Below, in pieces: positions 25,362-32,917 of a stretch of DNA of 64,000 nucleotides. The translations under genes and the position numbers were made by a program. The first letter of the stretch is position 1. Each line of letters opens with the position of its first letter. The notes below the pieces were generated by a model that searched no databases, had not been told where the DNA came from, and saw only the letters and a list, made by a program, of their open reading frames with translations. The DNA is from Mucilaginibacter defluvii (GTDB lineage Bacteria; Bacteroidota; Bacteroidia; Sphingobacteriales; Sphingobacteriaceae). The stretch is from positions 496,001 through 560,000 of the forward strand of contig NZ_BAABJI010000004.1 in the NCBI RefSeq assembly GCF_039543225.1. Direction: 5' to 3'.

Positions 25362-26408
25362 CTACAAATTAAAAAAATATTTTAGAAATATAAAAATGAT
25401 TTTAGGCAGTGCAAGATTGCTCAAATTTTCTACCTCTGTATAAAACCATTTTTGTTCTAATTTAACCTGATAGTCGCTTAATTTTATTAACCTAACAAAT
25501 AGTTTTTGATGCGTAAGTATATGTTTATTAATTGGCGATACGTATTCCGCTTTAACGTTTTCGCCAAAAGCATATTGTATCTCGGATGAGTTAAGCGCCT
25601 CTTCTACAGAAATTAAGCCATTGGTTTCCAGCAACGGCAGGTCATACATATTGGCCCATATGTCATTATCTCCCCGCTTGTTCATCAGCAAAGTTTTGCC
25701 ATCAGTAACTAAAAAGTAGTTCAGGTAGCGTTCCTTACTTTTAACCGTTTTTAGTTTTACGGGTAAATTGGTTGTTGCGTTGTGCTTAAATGCATAGCAA
25801 CCAAGCCTTACGGGGCAAATGCCGCATCCGGGGTTTTTAGGTTTGCAAAGCAGCGCGCCGAATTCCATCATGGCCTGATTATGCAGCGCCGGGTTTTTCT
25901 TATTAATTAAACTGTCTGCAAGCTCCTGAAAAGTCTTTTTTGATTTGGGCGAATTAACCGGTTCGCTGATGCCAAAGTAGCGGGCGAGCACCCGGTAGAC
26001 GTTACCATCAACAACAGCACGGTGCTCATTGGCGGAGAACGATGATATGGCCGCCGCGGTATATTCGCCAATGCCTTTGAGTTTGATCAGTGTATTATAA
26101 TCTGTCGGAAAAACGCCGCCGTATTCCTGCTCAACCTGCTGCGCTGTTTTAAGCATGTTGCGCCCGCGCGAGTAATAGCCAAGCCCTTGCCACAGCTTAA
26201 GCACCTCATCCTCGGTTGCCGCGGCAAAGCTGCGCACATCCGGAAAACGCTCTAAAAAACGATGGAAGTAAGGCATGCCTTGCTCTACACGGGTTTGCTG
26301 CAATATTATTTCAGATAGCCATATGGTATAAGCGTCGGTTGTGTTGCGCCAGGGCAGGTCGCGCTTGTTTTGCTGGTACCAGTTAAGCAATTCATCGGCA
26401 AAATTCAT
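25362..26408 (-). CDS. mutY: A/G-specific adenine DNA glycosylase
   Basis: Removes adenine mispaired with 8-oxoguanine. From the ATG at 26408 the protein begins MNFADELLNWYQ, the family N-terminus; an upstream ATG at 26456 would add 16 poorly conserved residues. Motifs: LPWRNTTDAYTIWLSEIILQ (with the catalytic Glu), the helix-hairpin-helix LKGIGEYTAAAI, VVDGNVYRVLAR with the catalytic Asp, and an iron-sulphur loop C-x6-C-x2-C-x5-C ending in GCYAF. The C-terminal NUDIX-like domain (MNKRGDNDIWANMYDLPL) reads 8-oxoG. It is followed directly by ssb. Confidence 0.95.
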   Translation of the reverse strand: MNFADELLNWYQQNKRDLPWRNTTDAYTIWLSEIILQQTRVEQGMPYFHRFLERFPDVRSFAAATEDEVLKLWQGLGYYSRGRNMLKTAQQVEQEYGGVFPTDYNTLIKLKGIGEYTAAAISSFSANEHRAVVDGNVYRVLARYFGISEPVNSPKSKKTFQELADSLINKKNPALHNQAMMEFGALLCKPKNPGCGICPVRLGCYAFKHNATTNLPVKLKTVKSKERYLNYFLVTDGKTLLMNKRGDNDIWANMYDLPLLETNGLISVEEALNSSEIQYAFGENVKAEYVSPINKHILTHQKLFVRLIKLSDYQVKLEQKWFYTEVENLSNLALPKIIFIFLKYFFNL

Positions 26409-26514
26409 AACCTCAAAAATAGGCAGCAAATGTGGTTGATGCGCTTTTTTCATCACGGTTTTGCAACGAACAAAAAAAATACACTAATTATTTTAGAGTT
26501 TGCCAATAAAGCGA

Positions 26515-26522
26515 TACTTTTG
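26515..26522 (+). promoter_or_regulatory. -7 element of the HU-like gene
   Basis: TACTTTTG matches TAnnTTTG perfectly and lies about 50 nt before the ATG at 26574. A -33 element at normal spacing is not obvious. Confidence 0.55.
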
Positions 26523-26573
26523 CAACCCCAAAACAGTTAAGTATTTATAAAAAATTTTAAAGAAAAATAAGAT

Positions 26574-26876
26574 ATGACTAAGGCAGAAATCATAGCTGAA
26601 ATCTCATCTAAGACAGGTATTGAGAAAGTTGATGTACAGGAAACTGTTGAGGCGTTTTTTAAAGTAGTAAAAGGCTCAATGGTTGCCGGCGAGAATGTTT
26701 ACGTTAGAGGTTTCGGTAGTTTCGTTGTTAAAAAAAGAGCTAAGAAAACAGCGCGTAATATTTCAAAAAATACTGCCATAATCATTCCTGAGCACTTTGT
26801 GCCAAGCTTTAAGCCGGCAAAAACTTTTGTTGAAAAAGTAAAAAGCGGCAACAAAACTGCAAAAGCAAGCAAATAA
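26574..26876 (+). CDS. HU-family DNA-binding protein
   Basis: 100 residues. The N-terminal helices (MTKAEIIAEISSKTGIEK..VQETVEAFFKVVK), the turn NVYVRGFGSFVVKKRAKKTARN and the beta-arm region with the IPEHFVPSFKPAK ending are typical of HU/IHF proteins. It bends DNA as a dimer in the nucleoid. The C-terminus has a lysine-rich tail (KSGNKTAKASK). It is followed 20 nt later by the TPR protein gene and probably starts an operon that continues to the tiny basic protein. Confidence 0.94.
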   Translation: MTKAEIIAEISSKTGIEKVDVQETVEAFFKVVKGSMVAGENVYVRGFGSFVVKKRAKKTARNISKNTAIIIPEHFVPSFKPAKTFVEKVKSGNKTAKASK

Positions 26877-26896
26877 TTCAATAAGCACCCAGCCCA

Positions 26897-27748
26897 ATGA
26901 AAAAGCCACAAATAGTTTTAATTATAGCAGTACTCGCTATTGTGGGCTATTTGTACGTACAACCTGTTAAGGGTTTGCAAAAGGCTGAGGATGCCAATCA
27001 TGCTGATACCAAGGCAGCCGCCCCTGCTGCACAGGCTCAGGCCAATTTTTTGAGCGTTGAGCAGGTGTCAGAAACAGCCAAAAGCGCCATAGGCCAATCG
27101 CTTGCAGCCCCGATTACCGAATTGGAAGGCAAGCTTAAAGCCGCTGATGGCGACGCTAAAAAGGATATAGAAAAACAGCTGGCTACCAAGTGGGATGATG
27201 TAAACCAACCCGGGCCGGCTGCTTTTTATTATAAATCCGTTGCTGAAAGTGAAAAAACCGCCGATGCCTGGATAACAGCCGGTAACCACTTTAATGATGC
27301 ATACAAGCTTACCCAGGATACCACTGCTCAGCCAACGTATCTAACAAACGCTGTACAGTGCTTTGAGCAGGCCCGCCAGTTGGCTCCGGACAACCTGGAT
27401 GCTAAAACCGGTTTGGGTATAGCTTATGTAAACGGTGGTGCGCCCAGCCCTATGGCCGGTATAAGCCTGTTGCTTGAAGTGGTAAAGCAGGACCCAACCA
27501 ATCGCAGTGCAAATCTAAATCTGGGCGTTTTCTCTATGAAATCAGGCCAGTTTGAAAAAGCGGTTGAGCGTTTTAAAACAGTTATTGCACAAAAGCCCGA
27601 GCTTGAACCATATTTTTACCTGGCCGAGAGCTACAAACAGCTTGGCCGTAAAAAAGAGGCTATTGAGGCTTATACCAAGTGTAAAACAATGATGCCTGAC
27701 CCAGCTTTTGGGCAGCGCATTGATGAGTACATAAAGGAATTAAATTAA
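26897..27748 (+). CDS. Membrane-anchored TPR protein
   Basis: 283 residues. An N-terminal hydrophobic segment (IVLIIAVLAIVGYLYV, residues 6-21) is an uncleaved anchor or signal. A coiled-coil-like linker (KLKAADGDAKKDIEKQLATKW) follows, and then TPR repeats from about residue 115: AWITAGNHFNDAYKL, AVQCFEQARQLAPDNLDAKTG, NLNLGVFSMKSGQFEKAVERF and YFYLAESYKQLGRKKEAIEAY. The periplasm-facing repeats suggest a scaffold role. In Bacteroidetes this gene regularly sits between the HU-like gene and rng. The specific partner is unknown. Confidence 0.85.
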   Translation: MKKPQIVLIIAVLAIVGYLYVQPVKGLQKAEDANHADTKAAAPAAQAQANFLSVEQVSETAKSAIGQSLAAPITELEGKLKAADGDAKKDIEKQLATKWDDVNQPGPAAFYYKSVAESEKTADAWITAGNHFNDAYKLTQDTTAQPTYLTNAVQCFEQARQLAPDNLDAKTGLGIAYVNGGAPSPMAGISLLLEVVKQDPTNRSANLNLGVFSMKSGQFEKAVERFKTVIAQKPELEPYFYLAESYKQLGRKKEAIEAYTKCKTMMPDPAFGQRIDEYIKELN

Positions 27749-27776
27749 TTAATCATTTTTAAAAAACATTAAAATT

Positions 27777-27866
27777 ATGCCAAGCGGAAAAAAACGTAAA
27801 AGACACAAAATGGCCACCCACAAACGTAAAAAGCGTTTAAGAAAAAACAGGCATAAAAAGAAATAA
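27777..27866 (+). CDS. 29-residue highly basic protein (AURKAIP1/COX24-like)
   Basis: Translation gives MPSGKKRKRHKMATHKRKKR followed by LRKNRHKKK: more than half K and R, no acidic residues. It is too short for ordinary ORF calling but is conserved in this position before RNase G in Bacteroidetes, where it is annotated as an AURKAIP1/COX24-domain protein. The related mitochondrial protein is part of the small ribosomal subunit, so a ribosome-associated role is likely but inferred. It starts 28 nt after the TPR gene and is followed by a terminator. Confidence 0.85.
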   Translation: MPSGKKRKRHKMATHKRKKRLRKNRHKKK

Positions 27867-27884
27867 GCTGTATTAACAGCTTAT

Positions 27885-27910
27885 AGCCCGCCATTGTGCG
27901 GGCTGTTTTT
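27885..27910 (+). terminator. Intrinsic terminator after the tiny basic protein gene
   Basis: AGCCCGC-cattgt-GCGGGCT followed by gttttt. It separates the HU-TPR-basic protein unit from rng. Confidence 0.8.
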
Positions 27911-27980
27911 ATGTGTTGTTTTTTACCTTCTTATTAATCCCGCGGTTATACCATAGCCGCATTAAGAAATGGAGTAGCAA

Positions 27981-29531
27981 TTGATAAAAGAATTAATTAT
28001 CGATTCGTCCCCCAGCGGAGCTACCATTGCATTATTACAGGATAAACAACTCGTAGAACTTCACAAAGAGCAAACCACCAACAACTATACCGTTGGTGAT
28101 ATTTACCTGGGTAAAATCAAAAAGATAATGCCCGGGCTGAATGCAGCTTTTGTTGATGTTGGATATGAGAAGGATGCCTTTTTGCATTATCTTGATTTGG
28201 GGCCACAGGTGCAAAGCCTGTTAAAGCTAACCAAACAGGTACGTAGCGGGGGTTACCAGTCAAAGCTTTTAGATCATCTAAAACTTGAGGCTGACATTAA
28301 TAAAGGTGGTAAGATATCTGAGATTTTAACAAAGGGGCAATTGCTGCCGGTACAGATTGCTAAGGAGCCAATTTCAACGAAAGGCCCGCGCTTAAGTGCT
28401 GATCTGTCAATTGCCGGGCGTTACGTGGTGCTGGTTCCTTTTTCGGAGGTGATATCCATCTCTAAAAAAATAAAAAGCAATACCGAACGCCAGCGTTTAC
28501 GCAAAATTGTTGAAAGCATTAAACCCAAGCACTTCGGCGTAATTATACGCACAGTGTCTGAGGGTAAGGGTGTAACAGAAATGCAAAAGGACCTGCTTGA
28601 CCTGATAGCCAAGTGGGAAACGCTGATAACCAAACTCCCTTCGGTTGAGCCGTCCAAAAAAATACTGGGCGAGATAGACCGTACCTCAACGATATTGAGG
28701 GACATATTGAACTCTGATTTTCAGAGCATATATGTGAATGATAACGGCATGTACGAAGAAGTAAAATCTTACGTACATGAAATATCTCCGGATCTGGAGA
28801 ACATTGTTCGCCTGCACAAGCACCGCGACCCGATATTTGAGCATTATGGCATTGAAAAGCAGATTAAGGGGGCTTTTGGTAAAACAGTAAACCTTGCCGG
28901 GGGCGCTTACCTGGTTATTGAGCATACCGAGGCGCTGCACGTTATTGACGTGAACAGCGGTAACCGTACGGCCAATAAAGAGAACCAGGAGGAGAATGCC
29001 TTACAGGTTAACAAAGAAGCTGCTCGCGAAATAGCCAGGCAATTGCGCCTGCGCGATATGGGTGGTATTGTGGTGATCGATTTTATTGATATGCACAAGC
29101 CGCTTAACCGCAAGGAGCTGTTTGATTACCTGCGCGGCGAAATGGCGCATGACAGGGCAAAGCATACCATATTGCCGCCGAGCAAGTTTGGTTTGGTGCA
29201 GATTACACGTCAGCGTGTACGCCCCGAAATGAACATTGTTACCAGCGAGGTGTGCCCAACCTGCCACGGCACAGGGGCTATACGCCCAAGCATTTTGCTG
29301 TTGGATGATATTGAAAATAATTTCAACTACATCCTGCTTGAGCAAAATGAAAAAGACATTACGCTTTGCGTGCACCCTTACATTGAGGCTTACATTAAAA
29401 AAGGCCTTTATACGCGCCAGATGAAATGGTACTTTAAGTACAAACAATGGATTAAAGTTAAAAGCAATCCGGCGTATCAGATCACCGAGTTCCGCTTTTT
29501 CTCATCAAAGGATGAGGAAATTAAACTATAA
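27981..29531 (+). CDS. rng: Ribonuclease G (RNase E/G family)
   Basis: 516 residues. Endoribonuclease for 16S rRNA 5' maturation and mRNA decay. The N-terminal S1 domain contains GDIYLGKIKKIMPGLNAAFVD. The catalytic DNase I-like domain has HVIDVNSGN and GGIVVIDFIDM, with the metal-binding Asp residues. The zinc-link CPTCHGTG follows at about residue 420. The start is TTG at 27981, giving MIKELIIDSS; the only nearby upstream ATG (27969) is followed by a stop, so TTG is well supported. No RNase E-like C-terminal scaffold is present. Confidence 0.94.
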   Translation: MIKELIIDSSPSGATIALLQDKQLVELHKEQTTNNYTVGDIYLGKIKKIMPGLNAAFVDVGYEKDAFLHYLDLGPQVQSLLKLTKQVRSGGYQSKLLDHLKLEADINKGGKISEILTKGQLLPVQIAKEPISTKGPRLSADLSIAGRYVVLVPFSEVISISKKIKSNTERQRLRKIVESIKPKHFGVIIRTVSEGKGVTEMQKDLLDLIAKWETLITKLPSVEPSKKILGEIDRTSTILRDILNSDFQSIYVNDNGMYEEVKSYVHEISPDLENIVRLHKHRDPIFEHYGIEKQIKGAFGKTVNLAGGAYLVIEHTEALHVIDVNSGNRTANKENQEENALQVNKEAAREIARQLRLRDMGGIVVIDFIDMHKPLNRKELFDYLRGEMAHDRAKHTILPPSKFGLVQITRQRVRPEMNIVTSEVCPTCHGTGAIRPSILLLDDIENNFNYILLEQNEKDITLCVHPYIEAYIKKGLYTRQMKWYFKYKQWIKVKSNPAYQITEFRFFSSKDEEIKL

Positions 29532-29551
29532 CAGCGCCAGGCGCCGATTAT

Positions 29552-29592
29552 AAAATGCAGATGTTTGAAAAAGCATCTGCATTTTTTTTATT
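29552..29592 (+). terminator. Intrinsic terminator after rng
   Basis: AAAATGCAGATG-tttgaaaaag-CATCTGCATTTTTTTT, a long stem and strong T run. Confidence 0.85.
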
Positions 29593-29687
29593 ATCAAGTT
29601 GAATTGCCAAATATTTTAGCATTTTATCGTGCTATCTCAAAACAAATCCGCACATTTGCAAGTCTGTAATCAGCACATCTAAATCAA

Positions 29688-31118
29688 ATGGCTAAAACCA
29701 GGATCGCTTACTTTTGCCAGAGCTGTGGCTACGAATCTCCCAAATGGCTGGGTAAATGCCCCTCATGCGGACAGTGGAATACTTTTGCCGAGGAGATATT
29801 GGAAAAGAATAATGCCTCGGTACCCGATTGGAAAGCCAACCCTTCAACCAGCCTGCAACGTGCTAACAAGCCGGTGCCGGTGTCAGAGATAACCTTTAGT
29901 GAAGAACACCGCCTGCTAACACCGGATGCCGAGTTTAACCGGGTGCTGGGCGGCGGCATCGTAGCCGGATCGCTGGTATTGATAGGCGGCGAGCCCGGCA
30001 TAGGTAAATCAACCTTGATGTTGCAGCTGGCGCTTAATATGCCTAACCTCAAAGTACTCTATGTATCGGGCGAGGAAAGCGACAGGCAGATAAAAATGCG
30101 GGCGGAACGATTGACAGCCCCCCAACCCCCTGAAGGGGGAGCCGCTAATCAGGTGGGTAAGGGCGCTTATATACTGACCGAAACCTCAACTCAAAACATA
30201 TTTAAGCAGATAGAACAACTGGAACCTGAATTGGTGGTAATTGATTCAATACAAACGCTCCATTCGGCGCATATTGAGTCAACGCCCGGTAGCGTATCGC
30301 AAGTACGTGAGTGTACGGCGGAGTTGCTGCGTTTTGCAAAGGAAACCTCTACGCCTGTTTTCCTAATAGGGCATATTACAAAAGACGGCATGATAGCCGG
30401 CCCCAAGATACTGGAGCATATGGTTGATACCGTTTTACAGTTTGAAGGCGACAGGCACCATGTATACCGCATTTTGCGAGCGGTTAAAAATCGCTTCGGC
30501 TCGGCATCAGAGTTGGGGATATACGAGATGTTGGGCGAAGGTTTGCGTGAAGTTTCAAATCCATCAGAGATACTATTATCACAGCGAGATGAACCCTTGA
30601 GCGGTGTAACCATATCAGCCACGCTGGAAGGCATGCGCCCTATGCTGATAGAAACCCAGGCGTTGGTAAGTACATCGCCGTATGGCACACCACAGCGTAC
30701 CGCCACGGGCTTTGATACCAAACGCATGAATATGCTGCTTGCCGTGCTCGAAAAGCGCTGTGGCTTCCGCTTGGGGGCTAAGGACGTGTTCCTGAACATT
30801 ACCGGCGGCATACGGGTAGAAGACCCGGCTATTGACCTGGGGCTTGCAGCGGCTATTATATCCTCACATGAGGATATCCCAATAGCTACCAAGGTGTGCT
30901 TTGCCGGGGAGATAGGATTGTCGGGCGAGATACGGGCGGTTAACCGGGTAGAGCAGCGTATTGCCGAAGCGCAGAAACTTGGCTTTGAGCAAATATTCAT
31001 TTCCAAATACAACCTGCCGAAAGCGGGCGATAAAAAGCGTATCGACTTTTCAAGATATACAATTGACGTAAAAACGGTGGGCAATATTGAAGAGGTGTTT
31101 ACGCTTTTGTTTGGATAA
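29688..31118 (+). CDS. radA: DNA repair protein RadA with in-frame palindromic-repeat insertion
   Basis: 476 residues. The N-terminal zinc finger CQSCGYESPKWLGKCPSC is at residues 10-27. Walker A is GGEPGIGKST (100-109), the RadA-specific motif KNRFGSASE follows, and the C-terminal Lon-like domain is intact (SSHEDIPIATKVCFAGEIGL). It is a helicase-like ATPase promoting branch migration in recombination. Between KMRAERL and GAYILTETS lies an extra, unconserved stretch (residues about 143-158, TAPQPPEGGAANQVGK) that includes the 24-bp repeat arm found in truA. Surrounding motifs are intact, so activity is likely. Confidence 0.95.
   Translation: MAKTRIAYFCQSCGYESPKWLGKCPSCGQWNTFAEEILEKNNASVPDWKANPSTSLQRANKPVPVSEITFSEEHRLLTPDAEFNRVLGGGIVAGSLVLIGGEPGIGKSTLMLQLALNMPNLKVLYVSGEESDRQIKMRAERLTAPQPPEGGAANQVGKGAYILTETSTQNIFKQIEQLEPELVVIDSIQTLHSAHIESTPGSVSQVRECTAELLRFAKETSTPVFLIGHITKDGMIAGPKILEHMVDTVLQFEGDRHHVYRILRAVKNRFGSASELGIYEMLGEGLREVSNPSEILLSQRDEPLSGVTISATLEGMRPMLIETQALVSTSPYGTPQRTATGFDTKRMNMLLAVLEKRCGFRLGAKDVFLNITGGIRVEDPAIDLGLAAAIISSHEDIPIATKVCFAGEIGLSGEIRAVNRVEQRIAEAQKLGFEQIFISKYNLPKAGDKKRIDFSRYTIDVKTVGNIEEVFTLLFG
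30118..30141. repeat. Single palindromic-repeat arm inside radA
   Basis: The 24 bp (CCCCCCAACCCCCTGAAG, then GGGGAG) differ from the truA arm at one position. It encodes PQPPEGG, the same reading frame as PQLPEGG in truA. The core CCCCCTGAAGGGGG forms a 5-bp hairpin by itself. Confidence 0.85.
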
Positions 31119-31190
31119 ACGCCGTTCAGATTTACAACAACTGCAAACAAACAACGTTGATGAATATTAAATGCTCATTTACATTTAACT

Positions 31191-31670
31191 ATGAAACGCG
31201 TTATTTTTTTTACTTTCAGCTTTGTATTTATCCTGATAAATAGCCAATCCATCGCACAATTATCTAAGGCATCGGCCGGGAAAACTTTATACAGCACCAT
31301 TATCAACCTGGATAAGCAAGTATTTGATGCCTATAACAAATGCGACCTGGAAAAATTTGAGGATTACTTTGACGGCGATGTAGAGTTTTTTAATGACCGT
31401 ACCGGCTACACATCTTCAAGGCGTGATCTGATGAAGTCAATGAAATCAATGTGTGAAAATGGCGGAATGGAGCGTGTTTTGGTTAGCGCCCAGGTTTATC
31501 CGTTGGATTTTTACGGCGCTGTTGAAACCGGTATGAGCAGGTTTTATAAAGTAACCAATGGTGAACGTAAGCTGATCTACACCGCCCGCTTTGTACACAT
31601 CTGGAAGCAGGATGATGATGACGGATGGAAAATTGCCCGTGTAATTAGTTACGATCATAAAGCCAAATAA
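31191..31670 (+). CDS. Secreted DUF4440/SnoaL-like protein
   Basis: 159 residues with a signal peptide (1-22, ending SIAQ). The mature part has the NTF2-like pattern of DUF4440: LDKQVFDAYNKCDLEKFEDYF near the N-terminus and FVHIWKQDDDDGWKIARVISYDHK at the end. Such domains form small cone-shaped binding pockets, with roles from enzyme to ligand binding; nothing in this protein points to one. It is followed 32 nt later by the DUF4920 gene, probably co-transcribed. Confidence 0.8.
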   Translation: MKRVIFFTFSFVFILINSQSIAQLSKASAGKTLYSTIINLDKQVFDAYNKCDLEKFEDYFDGDVEFFNDRTGYTSSRRDLMKSMKSMCENGGMERVLVSAQVYPLDFYGAVETGMSRFYKVTNGERKLIYTARFVHIWKQDDDDGWKIARVISYDHKAK

Positions 31671-31702
31671 AACCATCATTCCCTCGTGTTGTTATCATAA
31701 GC

Positions 31703-32161
31703 ATGAAAGCATGGCATTTACTTTTATCGATACTATTGGTTACCGCGGCTTCTCAATCTTTCGCGCAAAAGGTGGCTTTGCCTCATGGTATGGTTTTCGG
31801 AATTAAATCAGACACATCCAACGCCATTGAAGCGGATAAACTGCAAAGTTTTATGGGAGAAAAGAAACGGATAACCACCTCTGTTAAGGGTACCGTGGAA
31901 AAGGTAACGGAAGAAAAGGGGGGCTGGTTTGTTATACATGCAAGCAATGGAATGCCTATTTACGCGCACTTCAGAGATTTTAACGTTACTTTACCTAAAC
32001 AAATCAAAGGCCGTGTAGTAATTATAAGCGGCGTAGCCAAGCGAGAATTTACCGCCGATGACCAGCAACACTTCGCGGGTGATGCCATTAATTACAGCAC
32101 CACCTCAAAAATGAGCAAAGCCATTAATTTTGAAGTTAAAGGCCTGATGGTCTATAAATAA
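31703..32161 (+). CDS. Secreted DUF4920 protein
   Basis: 152 residues with a signal peptide (1-21, ending SFAQ). The core contains TTSVKGTVEKVTEEKGGWFVI and IKGRVVIISGVAKREF, the OB-like pattern of DUF4920. The cysteine pair that some DUF4920 members carry after the KG motif is absent here (EEKGGW). Function is unknown. It ends at a strong hairpin shared with the converging gene. Confidence 0.75.
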   Translation: MKAWHLLLSILLVTAASQSFAQKVALPHGMVFGIKSDTSNAIEADKLQSFMGEKKRITTSVKGTVEKVTEEKGGWFVIHASNGMPIYAHFRDFNVTLPKQIKGRVVIISGVAKREFTADDQQHFAGDAINYSTTSKMSKAINFEVKGLMVYK

Positions 32162-32197
32162 AAGAAGCCCTTGAATCAAATTCAAGGGCTTCTTTTA
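32161..32197. terminator. Bidirectional terminator after the DUF4920 gene
   Basis: AAAGAAGCCCTTGAA-tcaaa-TTCAAGGGCTTCTTTT: a 15-bp perfect stem with A and T flanks. It can also end the converging 32204 gene. Confidence 0.85.
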
Positions 32198-32203
32198 TAG
32201 TTA

Positions 32204-32881
32204 TCAGTTAAATGAGGCGCCTGATTTTAATACGGAAGCGTCGAGATCCAGATCATGCTGGAAAAGTTCACGTATTTTTTGATTAACCTCTTTACGGTTA
32301 ACCGTTGCGGCATCACGGCGGCACTTCAGGTAGTGTTCGCGGGCTATCTTCTCAGCCAGCTGGCCTACCGTTTTAACAGCTAATTGTTTACCGCGTTTTA
32401 TAGCCATGTATGATCCGGCGGCAAAGGCAGTTAAACCGGCCATGCCTATCTGCCAATTAAAATAGGTAGCAACTAACGATAGTATGAATAAAGCGGCGAG
32501 CCCAAATATTACAGCGTCTTTTGGCTGTAATACATTTAAGCGCAAGCCCATTTCCTGCTCTATATCGGCCACAAGCTGTAACCTTTCCTCTTCCGGAAAT
32601 ACATCCTTAAGGCAGGTGTTGGTATTGATGGCGCACCGGTCAATAGTAGTTGACGTGGTGATGGCGTTGCGCAGCATGTAAAAAGCATGCTGGGTGGTAC
32701 AAGTGTCAAGGTGTTCAAGCTTTAATTTACTATGAACAAGGTTACAAAGATCACCAATGGTACTAACATTTTGAAAATCGTCCGGGTTAAAGGTTATCCC
32801 GAACGATCTTTCTATCTTTTGTATAACGTCATGAATATCCTCGCGATCGACGTTTTTTAGTTGTATTAACTTATGATCCAT
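32204..32881 (-). CDS. Two-TM membrane protein with a degenerate acyl-carrier-like N-terminal domain
   Basis: 225 residues. The first 60 residues (EDIHDVIQKIERSFGITFN and VSTIGDLCNLVHSKL) follow the helix pattern of acyl carrier proteins. However, by hand alignment the serine that carries phosphopantetheine is replaced (the NVST region has V at that position). A cysteine-containing middle follows (CTTQ, RCAINTNTCLKDVFPEEER), then two TM segments (about 125-142 and 146-163) and a basic soluble C-terminus. No enzymatic motif was recognised. It lies downstream of carB with 36 nt between them, but any functional link is unproven. Confidence 0.7.
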   Translation of the reverse strand: MDHKLIQLKNVDREDIHDVIQKIERSFGITFNPDDFQNVSTIGDLCNLVHSKLKLEHLDTCTTQHAFYMLRNAITTSTTIDRCAINTNTCLKDVFPEEERLQLVADIEQEMGLRLNVLQPKDAVIFGLAALFILSLVATYFNWQIGMAGLTAFAAGSYMAIKRGKQLAVKTVGQLAEKIAREHYLKCRRDAATVNRKEVNQKIRELFQHDLDLDASVLKSGASFN

Positions 32882-32917
32882 TAATTAAAGAACAAGTCCT
32901 AAAATCGGGAGAAACCG

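Noticed and set aside
30191..31150. 319-codon minus-strand frame opposite radA
   Set aside because: Fully antisense to the conserved RadA and Lon-like domains; no recognisable motifs and serine/threonine-rich shadow composition.
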